Shown: positions 9,901 to 16,560 of the stretch, piece by piece | Layout of the letters: the number at the start of each line of letters is the position of its first letter | Numbering within the stretch: position 1 is the first letter of the stretch | Assembly: GCA_003248655.1 (NCBI GenBank) | Contig: QFPM01000023.1 | Span: forward strand, 1-42,745 | Reading direction: 5' to 3' | From: Microbacterium sp. | GTDB taxonomy: Bacteria; Actinomycetota; Actinomycetes; Actinomycetales; Microbacteriaceae | DNA: 42,745 bases | The notes under the pieces: generated by a model | What the model saw: only the letters and a program-made list of their open reading frames with translations | Told to the model about the DNA's origin: nothing | The model's database searches: none | Position numbers and translations under genes: made by a program

Positions 9901-10302
9901 TGGAACAAGGCAGATGAGCAGGCGTCCGCCGATCGTGCCGCTGCCGCTCGAGAAGCCGCCCGGCGCGCAGCAGAGGAGGGCGCCGCGGAGCTCGGCCCGG
10001 TGGACATCGTCCTGATCGATGACGAAGCCGACGAGGAGGGAACAAGCGAAGAGAGCTTCACGCCGCGACCCCCGAGCCGCTACTTCGGCTCCGTGAAGGT
10101 CGACCCCGACCGGTACTCGCGCGACATTGGAAACGTGACTCGCGAGATCATCGACCGCCTCGCCGGTGCGGGCGCCAAGCTCGAGATCACCATCGACATC
10201 CAGGCCAGCAAGAGCGACGGCTTCGACGAGGGCGAGGTGCGCACGATCTCCGAGAACGCGCGCGTTCTCAAGTTCGACCCGAGCTCCGGTTTCGAGAGTT
10301 GA
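6913..10302 (+). CDS. Swt1-type HEPN / DUF499 P-loop ATPase
   Basis: This 1129-residue protein combines an N-terminal Swt1-like HEPN domain (residues about 5-125) with a DUF499 ATPase. The HEPN part carries RNLWAHN with Arg94 and His99, the Rx4-6H ribonuclease motif. The ATPase has Walker A FGGGKTHS (Lys252) and Walker B ILIDEW (Asp365-Glu366). The C-terminal third is charged and Ala/Glu-rich around residues 1000-1050. HEPN domains of this kind usually cut RNA, and DUF499 ATPases sit in phage-defence islands with methylases. It follows a methylase remnant by five bases and precedes an OLD nuclease by 67 bases, so an operon is likely. The frame is intact. Defence is an inference. Confidence 0.82.
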   Translation: MAMNNRDRVGKAFDLLSEGLLDSVDEVMTAAYGTSDWPATWAQEDAQRRGGPARTLTKHDVQVQLRAITEQGYRFKDVLSRAQQGFGSELRETRNLWAHNEPFSSDDAARALDTIERLLHAVGAVDSAEDVRKLRVDLQRTVFEDQTRKQVKRTTVTLDPGSGLRPWREVIRPHDDVARGEFTASEFAADLHLVRTGQATSPEYGDPVEFFTRTYLTEGLRDLLSRALRRVGGGDGNASPVVNLQTNFGGGKTHSMLALYHLFSGTPAKDFPQELQELIAETGNPDLAALGVKRVALVGTYLKAGSPLIKDDGTEVRTLWGELAWQLGGREAYDLIAEDDRAGTNPGEALRTLTAKYSPALILIDEWVAYARQLVTDKELPSGSFETQFTFAQSLTEVVRSVPGAMLVVSIPASDTGDAGSGSDIEIGGANGQLALERLQNVIRRVADQWRPSSKDESFEIVRRRLFQAPNAEGLTTISAVARSFVTLYRSNTALFPRDAAAPSDDYEQRIRASYPLHPELLDRLYEDWSTLERFQRTRGVLKLVSSIVHELWASNDTSPLILPGNVPLEATTVNTDLTQYLEDQWKPIIDSDIDGPGSMAQQIDLDRPNLGQRFVTQRIARTIFMGAAPRIKSSRKGLDKQYVWLGTAAPGDTLGNFGSAIELLAQRSTYFYEEQGHYWFDTQPSVTKTANDYAERLREDVETVWNEITERLRSEERSRGVFDRVHVAPASSADIPDLEDARLVIVHPRHSRRKSDGADSSAHQWVRDAIETKGASQRIHRNTLVFLVADKSELESLEAAARSYLAWKRVQATSESLNLSVQQRKQTDDWVMRLDRTVSDRIRDTFVWAVYPEQFDATKPFELITDKVPDSSGRSLAERVGAKLSRDDQLVTELGAPILGATLHQELGQLWRDRGEISVGELWGYFTRYVYLPRLVRRETLDSAIERSLNSVLVDGEKFAIATAKDTDSGRYRGLIVPPAHNAALQVTDSTLLVDWNKADEQASADRAAAAREAARRAAEEGAAELGPVDIVLIDDEADEEGTSEESFTPRPPSRYFGSVKVDPDRYSRDIGNVTREIIDRLAGAGAKLEITIDIQASKSDGFDEGEVRTISENARVLKFDPSSGFES

Positions 10303-10369
10303 CCGCGCAAGCCGCAATGGCGCATGAGCTGTGCGTCGAACCAACATCAGAACGGAAGGAGCCTCGGGG

Positions 10370-12412
10370 ATGAGGATCGAATCAGCAGTTGTAACCAACT
10401 ATCGCTGCATCGTCGATAGCGGAGAGTTCGGCGTTGAAGCGGACAAGACAATCCTGGTCGGGATCAACGAGGCAGGTAAGACAGCGCTGCTGAAAGCGAT
10501 CCAGCTCGTCAGCCCGACCCCAGACACCCCCAACATCGACTGGCTATTCGATGCACCAGCACCGATGGTTGACGACATCCGACGTGGGAATCTGGAGCGC
10601 GCGGAGATGGCAGTCGCGAAGGTCGTTCTGACGCCCGATTCAACCGACCTCGAGGGACTTGCTCTCGCGAACAGCACCGATGTCCGGTTTGAGATGACGG
10701 TGTGGCTCAGCGGCAAGCGCACATACCGCGTCACGGGGCTGCCGCCTTCGCCCTCGCTCGGGGACGTTGACAAGAGCATCGTTCGGCTCACGAGTGCGAT
10801 GTCGAAGCAATCGAGCGAGGACGCGAAAGCGGCCGCGCAGGCACTGACTGCCTGGCGGGCAGATCGGAGCCAAAGCGATCGGATCAGTGGAGAGATCGCA
10901 GATGAACTCCGCAGCCACCTCGATGCGCTCCTGCCGCTGTTCGCGGACGGTTCTGCCGCCGAGGGCTACTGGGATGCGCTGGACTCGGTCGTCAAAGAGG
11001 CGACGGGACGGGACGATGTTGGCAAGCACCTTCTGTCCAAGTTGCCACCGTTCGTCTACTTCTCCTCGTACTTCTCTGTGCGTCCACGCATACACCTGAA
11101 TCGCCTTGCGGAGCGTGAGGAATCCGGCGAGATTGACCTCGACTACGACTTCGGCAACCTCCAGCTACTGAAGTTCCTCGGATTCACAGCTCGCGAGCTG
11201 TCGGACATGGACTCGGACGCTCCTGAGAAGGGCGTCAATTATGACAGCGATGTTCAGGAGCAGGAGCGATACAAGGCCGCACTTGCCGCGCATGAACGTA
11301 AGCTCACCGAACGCAAGCGTGCGCTGCAGACGGCTGGTGCTCGCCTTACAGCTGATATTCGTCGCGTGTGGAACGACGACTCGCTGACGCTCCGACTCGA
11401 CGTCGACGGGCAATACCTTCAAACGCTCGTCGAGGATGAGCTCGGCATTCCCGTCGAACTCGACCAGCGCAGCGAAGGCTTCCGTTGGCTCGTATCGTTC
11501 TTCGTCGTCTTCCATGCGCAGGCAAAGGACGATCTCCGGAACGCAGTCCTGCTCCTCGATGAGCCGGGCCTCAGCCTTCACGCGCTCAAACAGCAAGAGT
11601 TCCGCAAGACCGTGTCCGCCTTGGCGGAGGGGAACCAGATCATCTATACGACGCACTCCCCCTTTATGGTGGGGGCGGACGAGCTGGACCTCGTCCGGGT
11701 GGTCGAGATGGTAGACCGCAAGGTCGGGACTAAAGTTCATACTCGCCTTGCGGTCGACGATCCAAAGTCCATCTACCCGCTTCAGGCTGCACTCGGCTAC
11801 GACCTCGCGCAGAGCATGTTCACACACCAGCGAAACCTGGTCGTGGAAGGCATCACCGACCTTCTCATCATCGAGGCGCTGAACTCCGCGTTCTCCTCGG
11901 ACGGCGGACCGGCACTGGACAGCGACATCGCAATTGTTCCGGCCGGAAGCGCAAGCAAGGTCGTCTACTACAGCACGATTCTCACCAGCCAGAGCCTCAA
12001 GGTGGCAGCTCTCCTGGACTCGGATTCGGCTGGCGATCAGGCTGTTGAGCAGGAAGCGCTCTGGCAGCTACTGAGCGCGAAGAGGATCCTGAGAACCGGA
12101 GACCACATCTCCGGCGTGCAGCGCGCTGAGATCGAGGATCTGCTGCGGCAGACACTGGCTCAGATCGCCCGCGACGAACTCGGATGGGACAGCCTCGCGA
12201 TGGTACAGCAGCAACCCGCTCGCCCTCTCATGGAGATCCTCGTCGCCGAGCATCCTGGAGCTTCCAAGTGGAAACTCGCTCGCGCATTCGCGAAATGGTT
12301 GAGCGCGAATGGAACTGCAGCACTTGATCCATCGGAACGCGAAGCGTGGCGATCGCTCTCAACTGCCTGTTTAGCCGGAGTTTCGGGTAGCGCAGATGTA
12401 GTGATCCGGTAG
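10370..12412 (+). CDS. OLD-family ATPase with TOPRIM nuclease domain
   Basis: As it stands this is a 680-residue protein. The N-terminal ABC/SMC-like ATPase has Walker A GINEAGKT (Lys37), Walker B LLLDEPG (Asp397-Glu398) and an H-loop at His429, split by a coiled-coil insert near residues 290-330. The C-terminal TOPRIM has Glu493 in VVEGITD and Asp550/Asp552 in LLDSDSAG, so the nuclease metal site looks complete. GGAAGGAG upstream fixes the ATG at 10370. An IS21 element inserted after residue 666; the last 14 residues and stop are IS-encoded. Removing the IS and one CTGCC copy restores an ending of VNKALG and a TGA at 15029-15031 (672 residues). The relation to GajA is distant; no GajB helicase is present. 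Confidence 0.85.
   Translation: MRIESAVVTNYRCIVDSGEFGVEADKTILVGINEAGKTALLKAIQLVSPTPDTPNIDWLFDAPAPMVDDIRRGNLERAEMAVAKVVLTPDSTDLEGLALANSTDVRFEMTVWLSGKRTYRVTGLPPSPSLGDVDKSIVRLTSAMSKQSSEDAKAAAQALTAWRADRSQSDRISGEIADELRSHLDALLPLFADGSAAEGYWDALDSVVKEATGRDDVGKHLLSKLPPFVYFSSYFSVRPRIHLNRLAEREESGEIDLDYDFGNLQLLKFLGFTARELSDMDSDAPEKGVNYDSDVQEQERYKAALAAHERKLTERKRALQTAGARLTADIRRVWNDDSLTLRLDVDGQYLQTLVEDELGIPVELDQRSEGFRWLVSFFVVFHAQAKDDLRNAVLLLDEPGLSLHALKQQEFRKTVSALAEGNQIIYTTHSPFMVGADELDLVRVVEMVDRKVGTKVHTRLAVDDPKSIYPLQAALGYDLAQSMFTHQRNLVVEGITDLLIIEALNSAFSSDGGPALDSDIAIVPAGSASKVVYYSTILTSQSLKVAALLDSDSAGDQAVEQEALWQLLSAKRILRTGDHISGVQRAEIEDLLRQTLAQIARDELGWDSLAMVQQQPARPLMEILVAEHPGASKWKLARAFAKWLSANGTAALDPSEREAWRSLSTACLAGVSGSADVVIR
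12363..12367. repeat. IS21 target-site duplication, left copy
   Basis: CTGCC directly precedes the left IS end and is repeated exactly at 15006-15010. A 5-bp duplication fits the family. Confidence 0.85.
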
Positions 12413-12457
12413 CACGGGCGCGGCGATCGGATAGCGGTCCGCGCCCGCGCGTCCGGG

Positions 12458-13219
12458 TCAGCTGGTGGTCTCAGCGTGGGTGTGGCGGCGCATGTTCGGG
12501 CCGTCGAGTTGGACGAGTTCGGCGTTGCTGACGATGCGGTTCAGGATGGACTCCGCGATGACCGCGTCGTGCAGCGATCGGTACCAGTCCTCGGGGTCGA
12601 ACTGGCTGGTCACGACGGTCGATCCTCTCCCTTCGCGGGCGGCGAGGATGTTCAGCAGTTCGGCGGCGGTCTCCCCTGTGATCGGGGTGGTGAGGAAGTC
12701 GTCGAGCACGAGCAGATCGCAGGTATGCAGGCCGGTCAGGAACGACAGCCGTGCGGCGTCTTGCCGGTGGTAGACGGCGAGCTGGTTCGCGAGGTCGTCG
12801 AGCCGGAAGTACTTCGCGGTGTAGTCGCGGCGGCAGGCGGCGTTCACGAGTGCTTGGGCGAGGTAGGACTTCCCGACGCTGGACTTGCCGAGGATGACGA
12901 GGTTGTGGGTCTGGTCGATCCATCGGCAGGCCGCGAGGCGGGCGACGAGCTCCCGGTTTAGGTTCCGGCCGTCGAGGTAGCGGATGTCCTCGACGCAGGC
13001 GGCCGGGTTCGGGGTCCGGGATGCTTTCAGCAGCTTCAACACGCGGCGTTCGGTGCGGGCGGCGGTCTCGTGTTCGAGGGCGTGGCGGATCTTCTGCGAG
13101 AACGTCCATTGGTCGTAGGTCGGGTCGTTCGCGATGTCGATCACCGCTTCCCCGAACGCGGTCATCCGCAGCCTCGTGAACAGCGGCATGTCGTCGGTGG
13201 TGAGGTGCTGCTCAAGCAT
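12458..13219 (-). CDS. istB: IS21 transposition helper ATPase IstB
   Basis: This 253-residue protein is the AAA+ ATPase that assists the IS21 transposase in target selection. Walker A is GKSSVGKS (residues about 111-118) and Walker B is LLVLDDF. An ATG at 13217-13219 is chosen because it overlaps the istA stop (ATGCTTGA), the usual translational coupling of this family; a longer upstream frame would run back inside istA. Length is normal for IstB and the frame is intact. Confidence 0.95.
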   Translation of the reverse strand: MLEQHLTTDDMPLFTRLRMTAFGEAVIDIANDPTYDQWTFSQKIRHALEHETAARTERRVLKLLKASRTPNPAACVEDIRYLDGRNLNRELVARLAACRWIDQTHNLVILGKSSVGKSYLAQALVNAACRRDYTAKYFRLDDLANQLAVYHRQDAARLSFLTGLHTCDLLVLDDFLTTPITGETAAELLNILAAREGRGSTVVTSQFDPEDWYRSLHDAVIAESILNRIVSNAELVQLDGPNMRRHTHAETTS

Positions 13220-14864
13220 CAGCGCCGCCTCCCACCTGGTCGCCCGCTGATCGGAGGGCGTCGAGGCTGAACGCTCCCGCGCCAGCCAGGTGCGCCCGGC
13301 TGGTGTCCCTGCGTCCCGGCGCGCCGACCACCGACGACGCGACAATGCCGCCGATGACGTCGCCGTCGGTGGTGGGGCGGGCGTCGAGCCCGGCGCGGAG
13401 GGCGGTGATGCGGTTCTTCACGGCGGTATAGGTGATCTGCCGGTGCGGGTCCTCGTCGACCAGCCCCTTGCAGGCCTGCTCGAGCAGGACCCGGCTGCCG
13501 CGCCCCCCGAGATCGAGGATGTTCATGCAGGACCGGTAGCCCTGCGCTTCGATCACCTTCCCATCCAGCAGCCGGGTCAGCGCGGCGACGGTGCCGGGGC
13601 CGACCTTCGACGCCTGCCGGAGGAAGTATCCGCGCGTCCAGAGCCCCGAGACGGCTTCGGCATGCGCGGGCGCGTGTTCGGGGTCGGTGACGTAGCCGTT
13701 GCGGCGGGGACCCTGCTGGTGGGTCGCGATGATCTCCCCGCCGGAGAGCACGTCGATCTGCTCCCCGATGACCCGGACATCGACGGTGAGCCCGGCGAAC
13801 CGGGACGGGACGGAGTACTTGATCGTGTCGAGCTGGATATGCCAGTCCCGGTGCACCTTCGCCTTCCGCCAGATCACCGGCTCCCAACGCCGACCCGGCA
13901 GCGAGATCAGCTCACCCCGCTCGTGCTCGGTGAACCAGTCGCGGCGCGACCGCGGTTCGCCGCGGAACGGGGTCCGGTCGTTGATCGCCTCGACCTGGGC
14001 GGCGACGGCGGTGTTCAGCTCGTCCAGCGACGCGAACACCCGGTCGGCGAGGTAGTGGATCACCCAGTTCGTGACGACCTTCACCCCGGCTTCGACATGC
14101 CCCTTGTCGCGGGGACGATACGAGCGGGTCGGGACGGCGGCGGTGGCGTAGTACTCCAGGAACTCCGCATAGGCAGAGTTCACGTCCCTGACCTTCTCGG
14201 CCCGGGAGATCTGGTTCGACGCGGTCGACGCATTATCCGGGATCACGACCTGGGTGACGCCGCCGAAGTACTCGAACGCGCGCCGGTGCGCGTCCAACCA
14301 GGCCGGCTGCTTCTCGTCCAGACACCCGTGCGCGAACACCATCCCGGAGAACGGCAGCGACGCGACGAACACCGACACCCGGGTCGTCTCCCTCGTGATC
14401 GGGTCGGTGAGATGCATCTGCGTGCCCGCCCAGTCGACCTGCATCGAATGTCCCGGGACGTGCGCGATCGGGAGGGTCAGATCGTTCACGCGGACGTGCT
14501 CCGCGACGATCTGACAGAACCGCTCATACCCGTAGAACCGTGCGCCGGCCGCAGCAGCGGTCTCGAGATAGCGTGCCCACAACACCTTCAACGGCGGCTT
14601 GTTCCGGCCCAACCTGGCTGCGACGACCCCCTCGATGTCGACGGGGACGAACTCGTCGACCACGCTCTTGCGGCCATCGGTGAACAGCCGGTCGATGTTC
14701 TCGAGCGACAGCCCGTCGACCTGCTCTCGCGTCGTGAACCCCTCCTCGTCGAGGACCCGACGGGCCCGTGCGATCGCGCGATGCGAGCACCCCGCCATCG
14801 CCTCGATCTGCCTATACGCATACCCCTGCAGCAGCAGGCTCATCACAAACCGGTAGTCCGTCAT
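13212..14864 (-). CDS. istA: IS21 transposase IstA
   Basis: A 550-residue DDE transposase. It has an N-terminal helix-turn-helix (about residues 15-40) and an integrase core with Asp144 in MQVDWAGT, Asp210 in VVIPDNAS and Glu258 in DKGHVEAG. The C-terminal beta-barrel region follows around residues 340-400. Reading frame, length and catalytic residues are all normal, so it may be functional. It is read first, with istB coupled to its stop codon. The 141 bases between its ATG and the right IS end hold the repeated end sequences. Confidence 0.95.
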   Translation of the reverse strand: MTDYRFVMSLLLQGYAYRQIEAMAGCSHRAIARARRVLDEEGFTTREQVDGLSLENIDRLFTDGRKSVVDEFVPVDIEGVVAARLGRNKPPLKVLWARYLETAAAAGARFYGYERFCQIVAEHVRVNDLTLPIAHVPGHSMQVDWAGTQMHLTDPITRETTRVSVFVASLPFSGMVFAHGCLDEKQPAWLDAHRRAFEYFGGVTQVVIPDNASTASNQISRAEKVRDVNSAYAEFLEYYATAAVPTRSYRPRDKGHVEAGVKVVTNWVIHYLADRVFASLDELNTAVAAQVEAINDRTPFRGEPRSRRDWFTEHERGELISLPGRRWEPVIWRKAKVHRDWHIQLDTIKYSVPSRFAGLTVDVRVIGEQIDVLSGGEIIATHQQGPRRNGYVTDPEHAPAHAEAVSGLWTRGYFLRQASKVGPGTVAALTRLLDGKVIEAQGYRSCMNILDLGGRGSRVLLEQACKGLVDEDPHRQITYTAVKNRITALRAGLDARPTTDGDVIGGIVASSVVGAPGRRDTSRAHLAGAGAFSLDALRSAGDQVGGGADA

Positions 14865-15005
14865 CGCCGACGTTCCTCTCCACCAGCGACCAGCCCTTGG
14901 CCGCGGCGAGAGACATCCTCGAACCCGACGCCGGAGCGCTACCGGCTCCCCGCGCGTGTGCTACCAGATCGGTACACGCGTGCTACCCGAAGCCCCGTCT
15001 CAACA

Positions 15006-15010
15006 CTGCC
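15006..15010. repeat. IS21 target-site duplication, right copy
   Basis: CTGCC follows the right IS end. The codons after it (GTC AAC AAG GCG CTC GGC TGA, 15011-15031) are the displaced native end of the OLD gene, in the frame that precedes the IS. Confidence 0.85.
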
Positions 15011-15034
15011 GTCAACAAGGCGCTCGGCTGACCG

Positions 15035-15250
15035 CTACGCGGCCAGATAGAACTGCCTTGGCGCGCTCGATTCACTGTCTCGTGAGACATCCGACTTGCG
15101 CATAAACGCCGGCTCGAGGAACCGTGAGTCGATCCGCTCGGTCTCGCCTGCGACAAGGTCGAGCATGTCGTCGACGAGCCACCGCGGGGTGAACACCTCG
15201 CCGTGATCGGCGACGCGCTGGCGCGACTTCACCAGCTTCTCATCGGCCAC
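15035..15250 (-). pseudogene. N-terminal remnant of an N6-adenine DNA methyltransferase
   Basis: The first 46 or so residues, including SRQRVADHGEVFTP, WLVDDMLDL and RIDSRFLEPA, match the start of adenine methyltransferases in which FLEPACGDGNFL (SAM motif I) comes next. Here the match stops after FLEPA, and about 23 unrelated residues run to a stop at 15035, so catalytic motifs are gone. The IS is not to blame: its insertion is exact and lies beyond this stop. A GTG at 15250 with GGGGAAAGG upstream is the better start; an ATG at 15256 sits against that site. It runs toward the OLD gene and away from the Xre gene. Confidence 0.65.
15076..15089. repeat. Short inverted repeat in the methylase stub
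   Basis: TGTCTC and GAGACA form a 6-bp inverted repeat with a 2-base centre. It lies just after the point where similarity to methyltransferases ends and could be a recombination or operator site. Weak evidence. Confidence 0.25.
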
Positions 15251-15343
15251 CGGCATCCTTTCCCCTTCGGATCGAGCCTAGGGTACAAGTCACCGGGGAC
15301 ATGCGCCCTGGCAACGGTCACCGGGAGCGTCGAACCTTGAAGG

Positions 15344-15610
15344 ATGCCCCGAGTTCCGTCCCCCGCCGCTGCGCACATCGGCGAACGGATCCGGGCGACG
15401 CGCGAGGCACGGCGCATCTCGACCGACGACCTCGCCTCATTGACCGAGATCGACTCGTCGAACATCCGGAGCTACGAGAGTGGGCGGGCGATGCCCAGCA
15501 TCCACAGCCTCATCCGGATCGCGGTCGCCCTCGACACCTCACCGGGCGATCTGCTCGAGGGTCTCGATCTCGCACAGTTCCGCGTGCACGGCGGGCGCCG
15601 GGCGGGCTGA
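15344..15610 (+). CDS. Xre-family DNA-binding regulator
   Basis: An 88-residue protein that is almost only one helix-turn-helix: IGERIRATREARRISTDDLA, then LTEIDSSNIRSYESGRAMPS and LIRIAVALDTSPGDLLEG. Size and divergent placement (93 bp from the start of the methylase stub) recall the controller proteins of restriction-modification systems. Regulation of the lost methylase is plausible but unproven. The start at 15344 has AAGG immediately before it, which is too close for a normal ribosome site, so the start is uncertain. Confidence 0.75.
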   Translation: MPRVPSPAAAHIGERIRATREARRISTDDLASLTEIDSSNIRSYESGRAMPSIHSLIRIAVALDTSPGDLLEGLDLAQFRVHGGRRAG

Positions 15611-15634
15611 GTCACGCCCGCGGCCGACGCCACC

Positions 15635-15707
15635 CCGCGAGACCGCGTTTGCGCGTCGAGTTGTACGTTCACGGACGGGTTCTCGACGCGCAAACCGGGT
15701 CTCGCGG
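15635..15707. repeat. Long inverted repeat with 26-bp arms
   Basis: Arms 15635-15660 and 15682-15707 match with two mismatches around a 21-base centre. The site lies between the Xre gene and the first PIN toxin module. It could fold as a bidirectional terminator or be a dispersed palindromic repeat. Confidence 0.8.
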
Positions 15708-15736
15708 ATGGAAGATGGGGGCGGGCCGATTGTTGT

Positions 15737-15749
15737 GGCTACAATAGCC
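15737..15749 (+). promoter_or_regulatory. Operator/promoter of the first toxin-antitoxin module
   Basis: GGCTA-CAA-TAGCC is a perfect inverted repeat that covers the -10 box TACAAT (15740-15745). The box ends six bases before the ATG at 15752. Binding of the antitoxin complex here would give the usual autorepression. Confidence 0.55.
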
Positions 15750-15751
15750 GC

Positions 15752-16024
15752 ATGAATGTGGCGACAATCGGCATCCGTGAACTGCGGGATGGGCTCAGCA
15801 GGCATCTGGCGGAGGTGCAGGACGGCACCGAGATCGTCGTGACCGACCACGGTAAGCCGGTGGCCCGGATCGTTCCCTACGGTCGCGAATCGGGGCTCGA
15901 GCGGCTGGTGCGCGAAGGGCTCGCGACGATGCCGACCGCGCCGCGACGCGGCACGATCCCGGAACCGATCCAGACCGAAGGCACCGTCAGCGACCTGCGC
16001 ACAGAGAGCAGCGGTCGCTACTGA
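15752..16024 (+). CDS. Phd/YefM-type antitoxin
   Basis: A 90-residue antitoxin. The N-terminal DNA-binding fold (IGIRELRDGLSRHLAEVQDG followed by VTDHGKPVARIVP) is classic Phd/YefM. The tail, rich in Pro, Gly and charge, would wrap the toxin. Its stop touches the start of the PIN toxin gene. Translation is probably leaderless from the ATG at 15752, downstream of a -10 box inside a palindrome. It should neutralise the toxin and, with it, repress the operon. Confidence 0.9.
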   Translation: MNVATIGIRELRDGLSRHLAEVQDGTEIVVTDHGKPVARIVPYGRESGLERLVREGLATMPTAPRRGTIPEPIQTEGTVSDLRTESSGRY

Positions 16025-16450
16025 ATGCCCGCGTACTTTGACACCTCGGCGATCATCCCGCTGCTGATCGAGGAACCGGGCTCGCCGCGCTGCGCCATGC
16101 TGTGGCGCGAGGCCGATGTCGTCGTGACGAGCACACTCACGTTCGCGGAGGTGCATTCCGCGCTTGCCCTCGCCACGCGTATCGGGCGCATCGACACCGC
16201 CGCGCGAGCGCGCGCCGCCGAGAACTTCGCGAAGATGTGGCCCCAGCTGGCGACCATCCCGCCGAACGACGCCATCCTCGCGGTCGCCGCAGACCTCACC
16301 TTCGCGCACGGGCTTCGCGCCTACGACGCCATCCACTGCGCAACGGCCGTCGCAGCGGCATCCGTCGACTTCTTTGCGGTCAGCGGCGACCGTGACCTGC
16401 TCCGCGCGTGGATCGCCCTGGGCATCCCCACGGCTTCCACAGCCTCGTGA
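16025..16450 (+). CDS. PIN-domain toxin (VapC family)
   Basis: A 141-residue PIN ribonuclease. Acidic residues expected at the metal site are all visible: Asp in YFDTSAIIPLL, Glu in TFAEVHSAL, Asp in RAYDAIHCATA and Asp in SGDRDLL. VapC toxins cut tRNA or rRNA and arrest growth. The ATG follows the antitoxin TGA with no gap, so the pair is co-translated. The frame is intact. Confidence 0.92.
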   Translation: MPAYFDTSAIIPLLIEEPGSPRCAMLWREADVVVTSTLTFAEVHSALALATRIGRIDTAARARAAENFAKMWPQLATIPPNDAILAVAADLTFAHGLRAYDAIHCATAVAAASVDFFAVSGDRDLLRAWIALGIPTASTAS

Positions 16451-16464
16451 CGGGGTGAGCGCCG

Positions 16465-16523
16465 TTCAGTGGGCGCAAGCGCCGGGAATCGCGCGGGAGT
16501 TTCCGGCGGATGCGCCCACTGAA
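16465..16523. repeat. Inverted repeat with 21-bp arms
   Basis: Arms 16465-16485 and 16503-16523 pair with two mismatches around a 17-base centre. It lies between the convergent PIN toxin and oxidoreductase genes, so it may end transcription from the left. Confidence 0.75.
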
Positions 16524-16531
16524 GCCCGCCC

Positions 16532-16556
16532 AAGCCGCGCGCGCGGCGCGCGGCTT
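16532..16556 (-). terminator. GC hairpin after the oxidoreductase gene
   Basis: An 11-bp perfect stem (16532-16542 with 16546-16556) and 3-base loop stand four bases past the stop codon of the oxidoreductase. There is no strong U-run, but position and stability suit a terminator. Confidence 0.55.
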
Positions 16557-16560
16557 AAAC

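Larger units (their letters stand above)
12368..15005 (-). mobile_element. Complete IS21-family insertion sequence (2,638 bp)
   Basis: The element carries istA and istB in the usual overlapping order. Ends are related inverted repeats of about 50 bp: the left begins TGTTTAGCCGG at 12368 and the right, read inward on the other strand, begins TGTTGAGACGG at 15005. Both then contain TTCGGGTAGC and, further in, GGTAGCAC, the multiple terminal repeats typical of IS21. It is flanked by direct repeats CTGCC at 12363-12367 and 15006-15010. Exact repeats and intact frames suggest a recent, possibly active copy. It sits in the 3' end of the OLD nuclease gene. Confidence 0.93.

Noticed and set aside
10370..12412. 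OLD-TOPRIM protein as GajA of a Gabija system
   Set aside because: No UvrD-like helicase (GajB) follows. The next sequence after removing the IS is a methylase stub on the other strand, and the upstream partner is a DUF499 ATPase.
13290..15050. Long plus-strand frame of 586 codons opposite istA
   Set aside because: The minus strand encodes an intact DDE transposase; the plus frame is low-complexity antisense.
6623..15250. BREX-type system
   Set aside because: A large P-loop ATPase and methylase remnants are present, but there is no PglZ, BrxA, BrxB or Lon-like protein.
15006..15256. IS21 insertion as the cause of the methylase truncation
   Set aside because: The IS has exact target duplications inside the OLD gene and ends before the methylase frame, which stops independently at 15035.
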